A DNA stretch of 64,000 nt, taken from contig CAZSAK010000001.1 of the NCBI GenBank assembly GCA_964605155.1, positions 62,001 through 126,000 on the forward strand, given 5' to 3'. This DNA comes from CAZSAK01 sp964605155 (GTDB taxonomy: Bacteria; Pseudomonadota; Gammaproteobacteria; SZUA-140). The position numbers and the translations under genes were made by a program. This document shows positions 53,338 through 61,611 of this stretch, in pieces. The notes beneath the pieces were generated by a model, which saw only the letters and a program-made list of their open reading frames with translations, searched no databases and was not told the origin of the DNA. The stretch's first letter is position 1, and the number at the start of each line of letters is the position of its first letter.

Positions 53338-54180
53338 ATGCATCCTGGTCAAACCAGGGAGACGACTTCCATATCCGATCATAACGACAACCTGGTCGAA
53401 GTCCGCGATCTCTATTTCCGCTTCGGAAATCGCATCATATTCGATGGCGTAAATCTTGATTTTCAGCGCGGCAAGGTCACTACGATCATGGGACCGAGTG
53501 GCACCGGCAAGACGACCATGTTGCGCATGATCGGCGGCCAGCTGCGGCCTGATGCAGGGATGGTCTGCGTTGACGGCCAGGTGGTCAAGGATCTTTCCTA
53601 TAAGGAACTTTTTGAGCTGCGCAAGCGTATGGGGATGATGTTTCAATCCGGGGCGCTGTTTACCGGTATCAGTGTCTATGACAATGTGGCATTTCCCATG
53701 CGCGAACATACGCGTTTGACCGGGTCCATGATCTTTAACCTGGTGGTCATGAAACTGCAAGCCGTGGGGCTGCGTGGTGCACGCAATCTGATGCCAGTCG
53801 AGCTCTCCGGCGGTATGGCACGGCGGGTCGCCCTGGCACGGGCCATCGCCCTGGATCCGATGATGATTATGTATGATGAGCCGTTTACGGGACAGGATCC
53901 GATCACGGTTGGCATCATCATGCAGTTGATACGCAAGCTGAATGATACCCTTGGATTGACAAGTATTATCGTATCCCATGATGTGAAGGAGGTTTCCGAG
54001 ATTTCCGATTATATTTACATGCTTTCCGAAGGGAAGGTGATCGAACACGGGGAGCCCGCACAGCTTGGTCACTCGGATTCAAAGTGGGTGCAACAGTTTT
54101 TGAACGGCCTCCCCGACGGACCGGCGCCGTTTCATTATCCCGCAACGGATTATCTTGAGGATATAATGAACGCTGAATAA
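53338..54180 (+). CDS. mlaF: Phospholipid ABC transporter ATP-binding protein MlaF
   Basis: The ATPase of the inner-membrane MlaFEDB complex, which moves phospholipids between inner membrane and periplasm. The 280-residue protein has Walker A GPSGTGKTT (52-60), a Q-loop at MMFQSGALF, signature ELSGGMARR and Walker B MIMYDEPFTGQDP. The ELSGGM signature and the C-terminal extension are usual for MlaF. It begins the mla cluster, 107 bp before mlaE. Confidence 0.96.
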   Translation: MHPGQTRETTSISDHNDNLVEVRDLYFRFGNRIIFDGVNLDFQRGKVTTIMGPSGTGKTTMLRMIGGQLRPDAGMVCVDGQVVKDLSYKELFELRKRMGMMFQSGALFTGISVYDNVAFPMREHTRLTGSMIFNLVVMKLQAVGLRGARNLMPVELSGGMARRVALARAIALDPMMIMYDEPFTGQDPITVGIIMQLIRKLNDTLGLTSIIVSHDVKEVSEISDYIYMLSEGKVIEHGEPAQLGHSDSKWVQQFLNGLPDGPAPFHYPATDYLEDIMNAE

Positions 54181-54247
54181 TGCACATATATCATCGTTTT
54201 TGTGCTATGGATGACAGAAGAGGTTTGATCATAGCGAACAGACATAC

Positions 54248-54256
54248 TGTTATAAT
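54248..54256 (+). promoter_or_regulatory. Extended -10 promoter candidate before mlaE
   Basis: TGTTATAAT at 54248-54256 is a perfect extended -10 element (TGn then TATAAT), 31 bp before the mlaE ATG. A TTGATC lies 20 bp upstream, too far for an ideal -35, but extended -10 promoters can do without one. Confidence 0.5.
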
Positions 54257-54287
54257 CAAGAAAAATTATCTCCACTGACGGTATAGG

Positions 54288-55070
54288 ATGACCAATTTAT
54301 TCCGAATTCTGGGCCATGCAGGCCTTGTGTTTTTTGAACGACTGGGGCGTGGCCACCTGTTTATACTGCGCGTCATCGCCGGCATTCCCGGCCTGATTCC
54401 CCATTTTTCCCTGATTATTGCCCAGCTTTATTCCGTCGGTGTGTTGTCACTGTTGATCATCGTGGTATCCGGGCTTAATGTTGGTATGGTGCTGGGTCTG
54501 CAGATGTACAACACCCTGGTGGATTTCGGTGCCGAGACCACCCTCGGGCCGGTGGTTGCCTTGTCACTGGTACGTGAACTGGGGCCGGTTGTAGCGGCAC
54601 TGCTGTTTGCGGGACGCGCGGGCTCGGCGCTGACAGCCGAAATCGGATTGATGAAGGCAACGGAACAACTTTCAGGAATGGAGATGATGGCAGTGGACCC
54701 GATCAAGCGGATTGTCGCCCCCCGCTTCGTTGCCGGGGCAATATCAATGCCACTATTGGCAGCGATTTTCAGTGCCGTGGGCATTCTTGGGGGTTATTTT
54801 GTCGGGGTGGGCATGCTGGGTGTTGACGACGGCGCATTCTGGTCGCAAATGCAGTCCAAAGTGGATTGGAATGAAGATATATTAAACGGTGTTATAAAGA
54901 GTATAGTGTTTGGCGTCGTCGTGACATGGATCGCCGTATTCGAGGGATATGACGCCGTTCCGACCACCGAGGGTGTGAGCCGGGCAACAACACGTACCGT
55001 TGTTTATGGTTCGCTTGCCGTTCTGGGTCTGGATTTTGTGTTGACTGCACTGATGTTCGGGGATAATTGA
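54288..55070 (+). CDS. mlaE: Phospholipid ABC transporter permease MlaE
   Basis: The membrane subunit of MlaFEDB, 260 residues with five to six hydrophobic helices. Conserved are the EQLSGMEMMAVDPIKRIVAPRF cytoplasmic coupling region, VVALSLVRELGPVVAALLFAGRAGSA, and GYDAVPTTEGVSRATTRTVV near the end. mlaD starts one base after its stop. A separate extended -10 promoter may lie in the gap before this gene. Confidence 0.96.
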   Translation: MTNLFRILGHAGLVFFERLGRGHLFILRVIAGIPGLIPHFSLIIAQLYSVGVLSLLIIVVSGLNVGMVLGLQMYNTLVDFGAETTLGPVVALSLVRELGPVVAALLFAGRAGSALTAEIGLMKATEQLSGMEMMAVDPIKRIVAPRFVAGAISMPLLAAIFSAVGILGGYFVGVGMLGVDDGAFWSQMQSKVDWNEDILNGVIKSIVFGVVVTWIAVFEGYDAVPTTEGVSRATTRTVVYGSLAVLGLDFVLTALMFGDN

Positions 55071-55071
55071 T

Positions 55072-55545
55072 ATGATAAATACAAAGGTCATAGAGGTTAC
55101 GGTCGGCGTATTCATTGCTGCCGGGATCGCCGCGCTATTCATGCTGGCAATGAAAGTCAGCAATCTCAGCACATTCAGCAGCCAGGGTGGATATGAAATA
55201 ACTGCGCGCTTTGACAATATCGGTGGATTGAAGGAAATGTCACCGGTGAATGCTGGCGGCGTACGTATCGGCCGGGTGACCTCCGTTGAATATGATCAAA
55301 AAACCTATGAGGCGATTGTCAAGATGCAGATCAGTCCGGAATATGACCGGCTGCCGAAAGATACATCAGCGAGCATATTTACCTCCGGGTTGCTGGGGGA
55401 GCAATATATCAGCCTGGAACCCGGCGGAGAAACGGCCTATCTCAAATCCGGTGATCAGATCAAATTGACGCAGTCGGCCATCGTGATGGAACAGGTAATA
55501 GGACAATTTCTGTTCGGCAAGGCGTCCGAAGGCGTTTCACAATGA
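55072..55545 (+). CDS. mlaD: Phospholipid transport protein MlaD
   Basis: The MCE-domain subunit, which forms a hexameric ring above MlaE in the periplasm. The 157-residue protein has one N-terminal membrane helix (about 6-27) and an MCE domain (about 38-120; FDNIGGLKEMSPVNAGGVRIGRV), with the hydrophobic pore loop near SGLLGEQYISLEPGG. Length is normal for the single-MCE type. Its stop overlaps the start of the TolC-like gene by 4 bp (ATGA), so the two are translationally linked. Confidence 0.96.
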   Translation: MINTKVIEVTVGVFIAAGIAALFMLAMKVSNLSTFSSQGGYEITARFDNIGGLKEMSPVNAGGVRIGRVTSVEYDQKTYEAIVKMQISPEYDRLPKDTSASIFTSGLLGEQYISLEPGGETAYLKSGDQIKLTQSAIVMEQVIGQFLFGKASEGVSQ

Positions 55546-56885
55546 ATATCAGCAGGGCATTACTGATCCTGGTCGTTGTTATGGTTCCTGTGGCCGTCCG
55601 CGCCGAGGCCATGACGCTTGAACAGGCCGTTCAGCACGCCCTGCAACAGGATCCCCGCATAGAAGAGAAACAGCGACTGGTTGATGCCGCGCGCGCGCTG
55701 TTACAGCAAGCACTGGGTAGTGATGACCTGATATATGATGTCAATGCATTTATCGGGCTTGTCAACCAGGTTGATGACGGCTTTTACGCCGCTGACGGCG
55801 TTACACCGCGTTCCGACAAATATGACTGGCAAGGTATTTCCAGCTGGACGAATGTCCAGTTCAGTATCATCAAGCCGTTGTATACATTCGGCAAGATCGA
55901 GAATTATGCCGAGGCGGCAAAGGGTAATATAGAAGTCAAGAAGGGTGATGTACAACTGCAGCGCAGCGATGTCATCATGCAGGTATACCGTGCCTACTAC
56001 GGCTACCTGACCGCGCGTGACACGCGCTACCTGTTTGAAGACGTGCTTGCGCGTCTGGACAAGGCCCTTGATCTGGTGAATGGGTGGCTGGAAGAAGGCA
56101 AAAACAATATACGCCAGTCTGATCTCTATGCCCTGCAAAGCGGAAAGGGCCTGATCAACAAGTATCTGTCCCAGTCTACCGCGGTGGAAAAGATCGCACT
56201 TGACGGATTGAAGGTGCTCACCAACACCGGCCCGGACAGTGAACTTGAAGTGGCGGACGATCGCATCAGCCCTGTTGACCTGCCCGAATCAAGCCTCGAG
56301 GAACTCAGTCGCGAGGCCCTGACCAATCGTCCTGAAATCAAGCAACTGGAGGCGGGACTTGATGCGCGCCGTGCCCTGGTGGCCGCGAACAAGGCGGAAA
56401 AGCTGCCCGACATCTATGCTGGTATTGCAGGCTCGGCGGCATATTCACCGGAGCGCGCCCGCCTGGATAATCCGTTTATCTATGATCCCTTTAATGACTA
56501 TGGTGCGACACCGATGCTCGGTATTCGCTGGAGCTGGACCAGTGGCGTCCAAAAGGCAAAGGTTGCAAAGGCCAAGGCGGAACTCGACGCACTGGTTGAA
56601 AAATCGTCTTTTGCCCAGCGCGGTATTCCATTTGAGGTCGCCGAACAATATCATCAGGTACAGGCCTATCATGACGCGGTGCGGGAACTGGCCGACGGCA
56701 GTCGGGCCGCACGACGCTGGATGATCTCGAGTTACGCCGACTTTGAAGCAGGAATAGAGGAGGCAGATAAAGTACTGAATGCGTTTCAGGGCTACGTGCT
56801 GATCCATAGTGATTATCTGGGTACGGTAAATGATTACAACATGCATGTTGTAAAATTGAGATATGTCACCGGTGATCTGAAATAA
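55542..56885 (+). CDS. TolC-family outer membrane protein within the mla operon
   Basis: A 447-residue protein with a signal peptide (LLILVVVMVPVAVRAEA) and two outer-membrane-efflux (OEP) repeats. The first starts at MTLEQAVQHALQQDPRIEEK, the second at LEELSREALTNRPEIKQLEA. Long coiled-coil-forming helices and beta hairpins follow the TolC plan (trimeric barrel plus periplasmic alpha-tunnel). No lipobox is seen. The gene lies between mlaD (4-bp overlap) and mlaC (17-bp gap), a position where a TolC relative is not expected from E. coli, and no mlaA occurs in the window. Its substrate is unknown. A link to phospholipid transport is inference from the operon. Confidence 0.9.
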   Translation: MNISRALLILVVVMVPVAVRAEAMTLEQAVQHALQQDPRIEEKQRLVDAARALLQQALGSDDLIYDVNAFIGLVNQVDDGFYAADGVTPRSDKYDWQGISSWTNVQFSIIKPLYTFGKIENYAEAAKGNIEVKKGDVQLQRSDVIMQVYRAYYGYLTARDTRYLFEDVLARLDKALDLVNGWLEEGKNNIRQSDLYALQSGKGLINKYLSQSTAVEKIALDGLKVLTNTGPDSELEVADDRISPVDLPESSLEELSREALTNRPEIKQLEAGLDARRALVAANKAEKLPDIYAGIAGSAAYSPERARLDNPFIYDPFNDYGATPMLGIRWSWTSGVQKAKVAKAKAELDALVEKSSFAQRGIPFEVAEQYHQVQAYHDAVRELADGSRAARRWMISSYADFEAGIEEADKVLNAFQGYVLIHSDYLGTVNDYNMHVVKLRYVTGDLK

Positions 56886-56902
56886 ATATTGTCAGGAGCA
56901 TT

Positions 56903-57568
56903 ATGAAACATTGGTCAACAAATTTCGGAAGCAGTCCGGCCAAGTACCGGATGCACTGGATTGTGGTACTGCTGTTGCTGTATTCGGCGAGTATAACGAT
57001 TGTAGCCGCCAACGGAAGTTCGGCCTACGATCTGGTGAAGCAGACATCGGATCGCATGATAACAACATTGAAGAACAAACAGGATGAGCTTGATAAACAT
57101 CCTCAGCTGATATATGACCTCGTGGATCAAATCATTCTGCCCCATTTTGATTTCGAACATATGTCACGGCTGGTTTTGGGTAAATACTGGAACAGGATCA
57201 GTGCAGACGAGCAATCACAATTCGTCGAGGAGTTCAGGCTGTTGCTGGTGCGTACGTATGCCTCGGCAATGCTGGAGTACTCGAATCAGGAAATCAGTTT
57301 TCTGCCCTTCCGTAACGATGGCAATGCCGAAGATGTGACCGTCAGGACGGAAGTTGAACAAAAGGGTAGTTTTCCGATTCCCATTGATTACAGCCTGGAA
57401 AAGACCGGGGACGAGTGGAAGGTATATGACGTTGCAATTGACGATGTCAGCCTGGTGGTAAATTACAGGTCTTCATTTGCATCAGAGATAAATCAGTCCG
57501 GTATAGCAGAACTTATAAAAAAACTCAGGGAACGCAATGATCAGGCGTTGAAATCGGATGGCAAATGA
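56903..57568 (+). CDS. mlaC: Phospholipid-binding protein MlaC
   Basis: The soluble periplasmic carrier that shuttles phospholipid between the MlaFEDB complex and the outer membrane. The 221-residue precursor has a signal peptide with an unusually long n-region (hydrophobic core WIVVLLLLYSASITIVAA at about 19-36). The MlaC/Ttg2 domain follows, with VDQIILPHFDFEHMSRLVLGKYW and the strand DEWKVYDVAIDDVSLVVNYR. Its stop overlaps the mlaB start by 4 bp. Confidence 0.95.
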   Translation: MKHWSTNFGSSPAKYRMHWIVVLLLLYSASITIVAANGSSAYDLVKQTSDRMITTLKNKQDELDKHPQLIYDLVDQIILPHFDFEHMSRLVLGKYWNRISADEQSQFVEEFRLLLVRTYASAMLEYSNQEISFLPFRNDGNAEDVTVRTEVEQKGSFPIPIDYSLEKTGDEWKVYDVAIDDVSLVVNYRSSFASEINQSGIAELIKKLRERNDQALKSDGK

Positions 57569-57864
57569 GTGAAATCCGGATTGAATCACAGGAGACGGGG
57601 CAATATTTGCTGGTTGGAGAATTAAGTTTTAATACAGTTGCCGGAATCTCTGACGATTTTGTCAAAATCGTCAGAGATAATGATGATATCGTGCTCGACC
57701 TGCAAGGGGTGACGCGGACCGACAGCGCTGGATTGGCCTTGCTCATCGACTGGATGAGGGCCGCGTATCATCAGAATAAACATCTTGTATTCAGGAATAT
57801 GCCCTCTCAGATGCTGGCCATAGCGACAGTCAGTGATTTGGACGATATACTGCCACTGGAATAA
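57565..57864 (+). CDS. mlaB: STAS-domain protein MlaB
   Basis: The cytoplasmic STAS subunit (99 residues) that binds MlaF and is needed for complex activity. The signature is IVLDLQGVTRTDSAGLALLIDWM, where the T/S in RTDSAG corresponds to the conserved functional residue of STAS proteins. It overlaps mlaC by 4 bp and is followed by ibaG after 2 bp. It completes the set F, E, D, C and B. Confidence 0.93.
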   Translation: MSEIRIESQETGQYLLVGELSFNTVAGISDDFVKIVRDNDDIVLDLQGVTRTDSAGLALLIDWMRAAYHQNKHLVFRNMPSQMLAIATVSDLDDILPLE

Positions 57865-57866
57865 CC

Positions 57867-58130
57867 ATGAATGAAGCAAATATCAAAATGATGATAGAAC
57901 GGGGGTTGCCCGGCAGCCAGGCGATCGTATCAGGTGACGGTACGCATTTTGAGGCGAAGGTCATCTTCAAGGATTTCACGGGTAAAAGCATGCTGGAACA
58001 ACATCGAATGGTTTACGAGACGTTAGGCGACAGTATGCAGGGAGCAATCCATGCACTTTCCATTCGTACCTATACCCCGCAGGACTGGAATAAGGAAATC
58101 AAGACACCGAATAATATACAATCATCCTGA
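57867..58130 (+). CDS. ibaG: BolA-family protein IbaG
   Basis: An 87-residue BolA-like protein; such proteins bind monothiol glutaredoxins and Fe-S clusters, and IbaG is tied to acid resistance and envelope integrity. The motifs are FEAKVIFKDFTGKSMLEQHRMVYETLG and IHALSIRTYTP, with the ligand histidine in the C-terminal half. The mlaB-ibaG-murA order is conserved in E. coli and relatives. Confidence 0.94.
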   Translation: MNEANIKMMIERGLPGSQAIVSGDGTHFEAKVIFKDFTGKSMLEQHRMVYETLGDSMQGAIHALSIRTYTPQDWNKEIKTPNNIQSS

Positions 58131-58217
58131 TGGAATGACTGCGTGCCGTGACACGGTGTTCCAATTTTACCAGTGAACCTTAATACATAATCACACTGGC
58201 ATCTGACTACTAGCTAA

Positions 58218-59477
58218 ATGGACAAATTGATCATATCTGGCGGCGTACCGCTGAGCGGCACGATCCGTGTTTCCGGTGCGAAAAATGCCGCCTTGCCAAT
58301 ATTGGCTGCTACCCTGCTTGCCGATGAGCCGGTCACCATCTGCAATGTCCCGCATCTGCATGACATCACTACCACCATGGAGTTGTTGGGCCGGATGGGG
58401 GTAAATCTGATGGTGGATGAAAATATGAATATCGAGGTCGATCCTTCCTGTATCCGGGAATTTTATGCACCCTATGAGCTGGTCAAGACCATGCGCGCAT
58501 CGATTCTGGTGCTGGGTCCCCTGCTGGCTCGCTATGGTCAGGCGGATGTTTCCCTGCCGGGTGGCTGCGCTATTGGAGCGCGGCCTGTCAATCTGCACAT
58601 CAATGCGCTCGAGGCGATGGGTGCGAGGATTGATGTGGAAGGCGGTTATATACGCGCCAAGGCCAGGCGATTGAAAGGGGTGACGCTGTTCATGGATATG
58701 GTGACTGTCACCGGAACCGAAAATGTCATGATGGCGGCTACACTCGCAGAAGGGACCACTGTGATCGAAAACGCGGCACGTGAACCGGAGGTTATCGATG
58801 TTGCGAATTGTCTTAATCAAATGGGGGCCAGGATCAGCGGAGCAGGTAGCGATACCATCGTTGTAGAGGGTGTGGAACGGCTTTCAGGGACCACTTACAG
58901 CATTCTGCCCGATCGGATCGAGACAGGTACCTATCTGGTCGCTGCCGCCATTACCGGTGGTGATATCATGATAAAAAACACCCGACCTGATATCCTCGAT
59001 GCTGTGTTGGCCAAATTGCAGGAAGCGGGTGCTGATATAGAGTCGGGGAATGACTGGATCAGGCTCGACATGAAGCATCGACGCGCCAATGCCGTGCATG
59101 TACGTACGGCTCCCTATCCTGCATTTCCCACCGACATGCAAGCACAATTCACCGCCTTGAATGTTATTGCCAAAGGATCAGGAACGATCTCCGAAACGGT
59201 ATTCGAGAACCGCTTTATGCACGTGCCCGAACTACAGCGGATGGGCGCAAACCTCAGACTGGAGGGGAACACCGTTATCAGCAAGGGTGTTAAGAAGCTG
59301 GCGGGTGCACCGGTCATGGCCACCGATCTGCGTGCTTCTGCCAGCCTGGTGCTTGCAGGGCTGATCGCCGAAGGAGAGACAATTGTGGATCGAATCTATC
59401 ACATCGACCGCGGATATGACTGTATCGAGGAAAAACTCGCCCAGTTGGGTGCCAATATTCGTCGCTTACCTGCCTGA
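58218..59477 (+). CDS. murA: UDP-N-acetylglucosamine 1-carboxyvinyltransferase
   Basis: Transfers enolpyruvate from PEP to UDP-GlcNAc, the first committed step of peptidoglycan synthesis and the target of fosfomycin. The 419-residue sequence has SGAKNAALPILAATLL at 19-34 and the PEP-reactive cysteine C117 in LPGGCAIGARPV. A cysteine here predicts ordinary fosfomycin sensitivity. It lies 87 bp after ibaG. No Shine-Dalgarno sequence is evident before its ATG. Confidence 0.98.
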   Translation: MDKLIISGGVPLSGTIRVSGAKNAALPILAATLLADEPVTICNVPHLHDITTTMELLGRMGVNLMVDENMNIEVDPSCIREFYAPYELVKTMRASILVLGPLLARYGQADVSLPGGCAIGARPVNLHINALEAMGARIDVEGGYIRAKARRLKGVTLFMDMVTVTGTENVMMAATLAEGTTVIENAAREPEVIDVANCLNQMGARISGAGSDTIVVEGVERLSGTTYSILPDRIETGTYLVAAAITGGDIMIKNTRPDILDAVLAKLQEAGADIESGNDWIRLDMKHRRANAVHVRTAPYPAFPTDMQAQFTALNVIAKGSGTISETVFENRFMHVPELQRMGANLRLEGNTVISKGVKKLAGAPVMATDLRASASLVLAGLIAEGETIVDRIYHIDRGYDCIEEKLAQLGANIRRLPA

Positions 59478-59485
59478 TTCAAGGA

Positions 59486-59513
59486 TTGAAATCCCGTCGT
59501 TGCCCGGTATATA
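59486..59513 (+). promoter_or_regulatory. Promoter candidate for the his genes
   Basis: TTGAAA (59486-59491), 16 bp, TATATA (59508-59513), each matching 5 of 6 consensus bases. It lies 100 bp before the hisG ATG, just after murA, and would drive hisGDC and perhaps hisBH. Confidence 0.6.
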
Positions 59514-59563
59514 TAGTGAATGAATGATGTTGATTGGTGTAGTATGGTCGATGTTACAAACTG

Positions 59564-59610
59564 TCCCTGATGCTTGCAGGGAAAGCTTGATATCATAGAT
59601 AGATATCTAT
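59564..59610 (+). other. Structured hisG leader (hairpin and palindrome)
   Basis: TCCCTG (59564-59569) and CAGGGA (59577-59582) form a perfect 6-bp stem around a 7-base loop. A 12-base perfect palindrome ATAGATATCTAT (59599-59610) ends three bases before the hisG ATG. No ribosome site is visible between them, and no reading frame with a run of histidine codons is present, so this is not the classical his attenuator. Confidence 0.5.
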
Positions 59611-59613
59611 TTT

Positions 59614-60270
59614 ATGAATCCTCTGATCACAATCGCAGTGTCCAAAGGCCGTATCCTGAATGAGGCGCTTCCGCTGCTGGCGCATATGGACATCCGTCCC
59701 CAAGACGATCCCGCCACGAGCCGCAAACTGATTCTCGATACCAACCGCAACGACGTCAAACTGGTAATAATACGTGCCGCCGATGTCCCGACCTATGTCG
59801 AACATGGTGCCGCCGATATGGGTATCGCCGGCAAGGATGTCTTGATGGAATATCAAGGTGACAGTCTTTATGAACCCCTGGATCTGAAGATCGCACGTTG
59901 CCGCATGATGCTGGCAGGCCCGCCTGCCACGAAGGTGAGCGGATCTCGCATGTGTATCGCTACAAAATATGTTGAAACGGCAAGACGTTATTATGCCGCG
60001 CAGGGTGTTCAGGTCGAGATCATCAAGTTGTATGGCTCGATGGAGCTCGCGCCCCTTGTTGGACTGGCAGACAGGATCGTAGATCTGGTGGATACCGGAA
60101 ACACGTTAAAGGCGAATGGTCTGGCGCCACTGGAACATATCGCGGACATCAGTTCCCGCTTGATTGTCAACAAGGCCGCCATGAAAATGAAACATGACCA
60201 GATCAAGCAATTTATAAGCCGGATGAAGGATGTGGTGGCCAATCATGTGTCGGCCATGAACATGGATTAG
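59614..60270 (+). CDS. hisG: ATP phosphoribosyltransferase, short form
   Basis: Catalyses the first step of histidine synthesis, joining PRPP (made by Prs) to ATP. The 218-residue length is the short HisG_S form, lacking the C-terminal ACT-like regulatory domain of the roughly 300-residue enzyme. Short forms need the regulatory partner HisZ, which is not in this window. Motifs are VSKGRILNEALPLL, GAADMGIAGKDVLME and the PRPP loop DLVDTGNTLKANGL. hisD follows after 30 bp. Confidence 0.97.
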   Translation: MNPLITIAVSKGRILNEALPLLAHMDIRPQDDPATSRKLILDTNRNDVKLVIIRAADVPTYVEHGAADMGIAGKDVLMEYQGDSLYEPLDLKIARCRMMLAGPPATKVSGSRMCIATKYVETARRYYAAQGVQVEIIKLYGSMELAPLVGLADRIVDLVDTGNTLKANGLAPLEHIADISSRLIVNKAAMKMKHDQIKQFISRMKDVVANHVSAMNMD

Positions 60271-60300
60271 TGAATTTATTTCAACTCATTAAAGTGAAAA

Positions 60301-61611
60301 ATGGACATCAAGTATCTTGATACGGCAGATACAGCTTACAGGTCACAACTCGATCAGTTGCTGGCCTGGGAAAGTGTGGCCGATGAAACCATTGTTGATG
60401 CGGTCAAGAAAATTCTTGCGGATGTAAAACTGCGTGGAGATCAGGCGGTACTCGAATATACCAACCGCTTTGATCGCCTGAATGCCGTTGCGATGGCAGA
60501 TCTCGAGATCGCTAAACCACGCCGGGAGTCCGCCCTGAACAAGATACCTGCCGAAACTCGCGTTGCATTAGAGATGGCAGCGGACAGGATCAGGCTCTAT
60601 CACGAACGTCAAAAGGCATCTTCCTGGACATATACCGAAGAGGATGGGACAGTGTTGGGGCAACAGGTCACAGCTCTGGATCGTGTGGGTCTTTATGTGC
60701 CGGGAGGCAAGGCTTCCTATCCATCCTCGGTATTGATGAATGCAATCCCCGCTAGGGTGGCCGGTGTGGCAGAACTTGTCATGGTGGTCCCGGCTCCCGA
60801 CGGTCAGATCAATGACATGGTATTGGCCGCCGCGGCGATCGTGGATATTGATCGCGTGATCACCATCGGCGGGGCCCAGGCGGTAGCTGCGCTTGCCTAT
60901 GGTACGCAATCGATACCGCGAGTAGACAAGATCGTAGGTCCGGGTAATATTTATGTTGCGACCGCCAAGGGACTGGTATATGGCGCTGTTGGTATCGATA
61001 TGATAGCAGGCCCGTCCGAGATACTGATCATCTGTGATGGTGATACCCCGCCCGACTGGATCGCCATGGACCTCTTCTCGCAGGCAGAGCATGATGAAGA
61101 TGCAAGGGCGATTCTGGTTTCACCGTCAGCAGCATTTTTTGATCAGGTACATGACAGCATCACACGGCTTCTGCCCGGGATGGAACGCGAGGATATCATT
61201 CGCAAGTCTCTCGAGTCGCGCGCCGTGTTCATCAAAGTTGTCGATCTCTACGAGGCGGCAGAGATTGCCAATCATATCGCGCCTGAGCACCTTGAATTAT
61301 CGGTTGCAGATCCTGAAAAACTGGTCAAAAAGATCAGACATGCCGGTGCGATCTTCATGGGACGTTATACAGCCGAGGCGATCGGAGACTATTGCGCTGG
61401 CCCCAACCATGTTTTGCCGACTTCCAGGACAGCGCGTTTCTTTTCTCCGCTCGGGGTCTATGATTTCCAAAAACGTTCAAGCCTGATCAAGTGCTCGGCC
61501 CAGGCAGCGAATGACCTGGGCAGGACGGCTGCCGTGCTGGCACGCGGTGAGGGTCTTACCGCGCATGCGCGTTCCGCCGAATATCGCTTGAATACGGATG
61601 CCGATTCGTAA
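60301..61611 (+). CDS. hisD: Histidinol dehydrogenase
   Basis: The last enzyme of the pathway, oxidising histidinol to histidine in two NAD-linked steps with zinc. The 436-residue sequence has GLYVPGGKASYPSSVLMN, the zinc-site segments DLFSQAEHDEDA and APEHLEL, and the GDYCAGPNHVLPTSRTARF motif. Length is typical. Its end overlaps the proposed hisC start by 14 bp. Confidence 0.98.
   Translation: MDIKYLDTADTAYRSQLDQLLAWESVADETIVDAVKKILADVKLRGDQAVLEYTNRFDRLNAVAMADLEIAKPRRESALNKIPAETRVALEMAADRIRLYHERQKASSWTYTEEDGTVLGQQVTALDRVGLYVPGGKASYPSSVLMNAIPARVAGVAELVMVVPAPDGQINDMVLAAAAIVDIDRVITIGGAQAVAALAYGTQSIPRVDKIVGPGNIYVATAKGLVYGAVGIDMIAGPSEILIICDGDTPPDWIAMDLFSQAEHDEDARAILVSPSAAFFDQVHDSITRLLPGMEREDIIRKSLESRAVFIKVVDLYEAAEIANHIAPEHLELSVADPEKLVKKIRHAGAIFMGRYTAEAIGDYCAGPNHVLPTSRTARFFSPLGVYDFQKRSSLIKCSAQAANDLGRTAAVLARGEGLTAHARSAEYRLNTDADS

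Noticed and set aside
53212..54072. Open frame of 286 codons on the minus strand opposite mlaF
   Set aside because: Antisense to mlaF, histidine/glutamine-rich low-complexity translation typical of a shadow frame.
58131..58166. Imperfect hairpin TGGAA...TTCCA after ibaG as terminator before murA
   Set aside because: The outer stem is only 5 AT-rich pairs with a long, poorly paired interior and a broken T run.
59514..59613. Possible histidine attenuator leader peptide before hisG
   Set aside because: No reading frame with a run of CAT/CAC codons exists in this interval.
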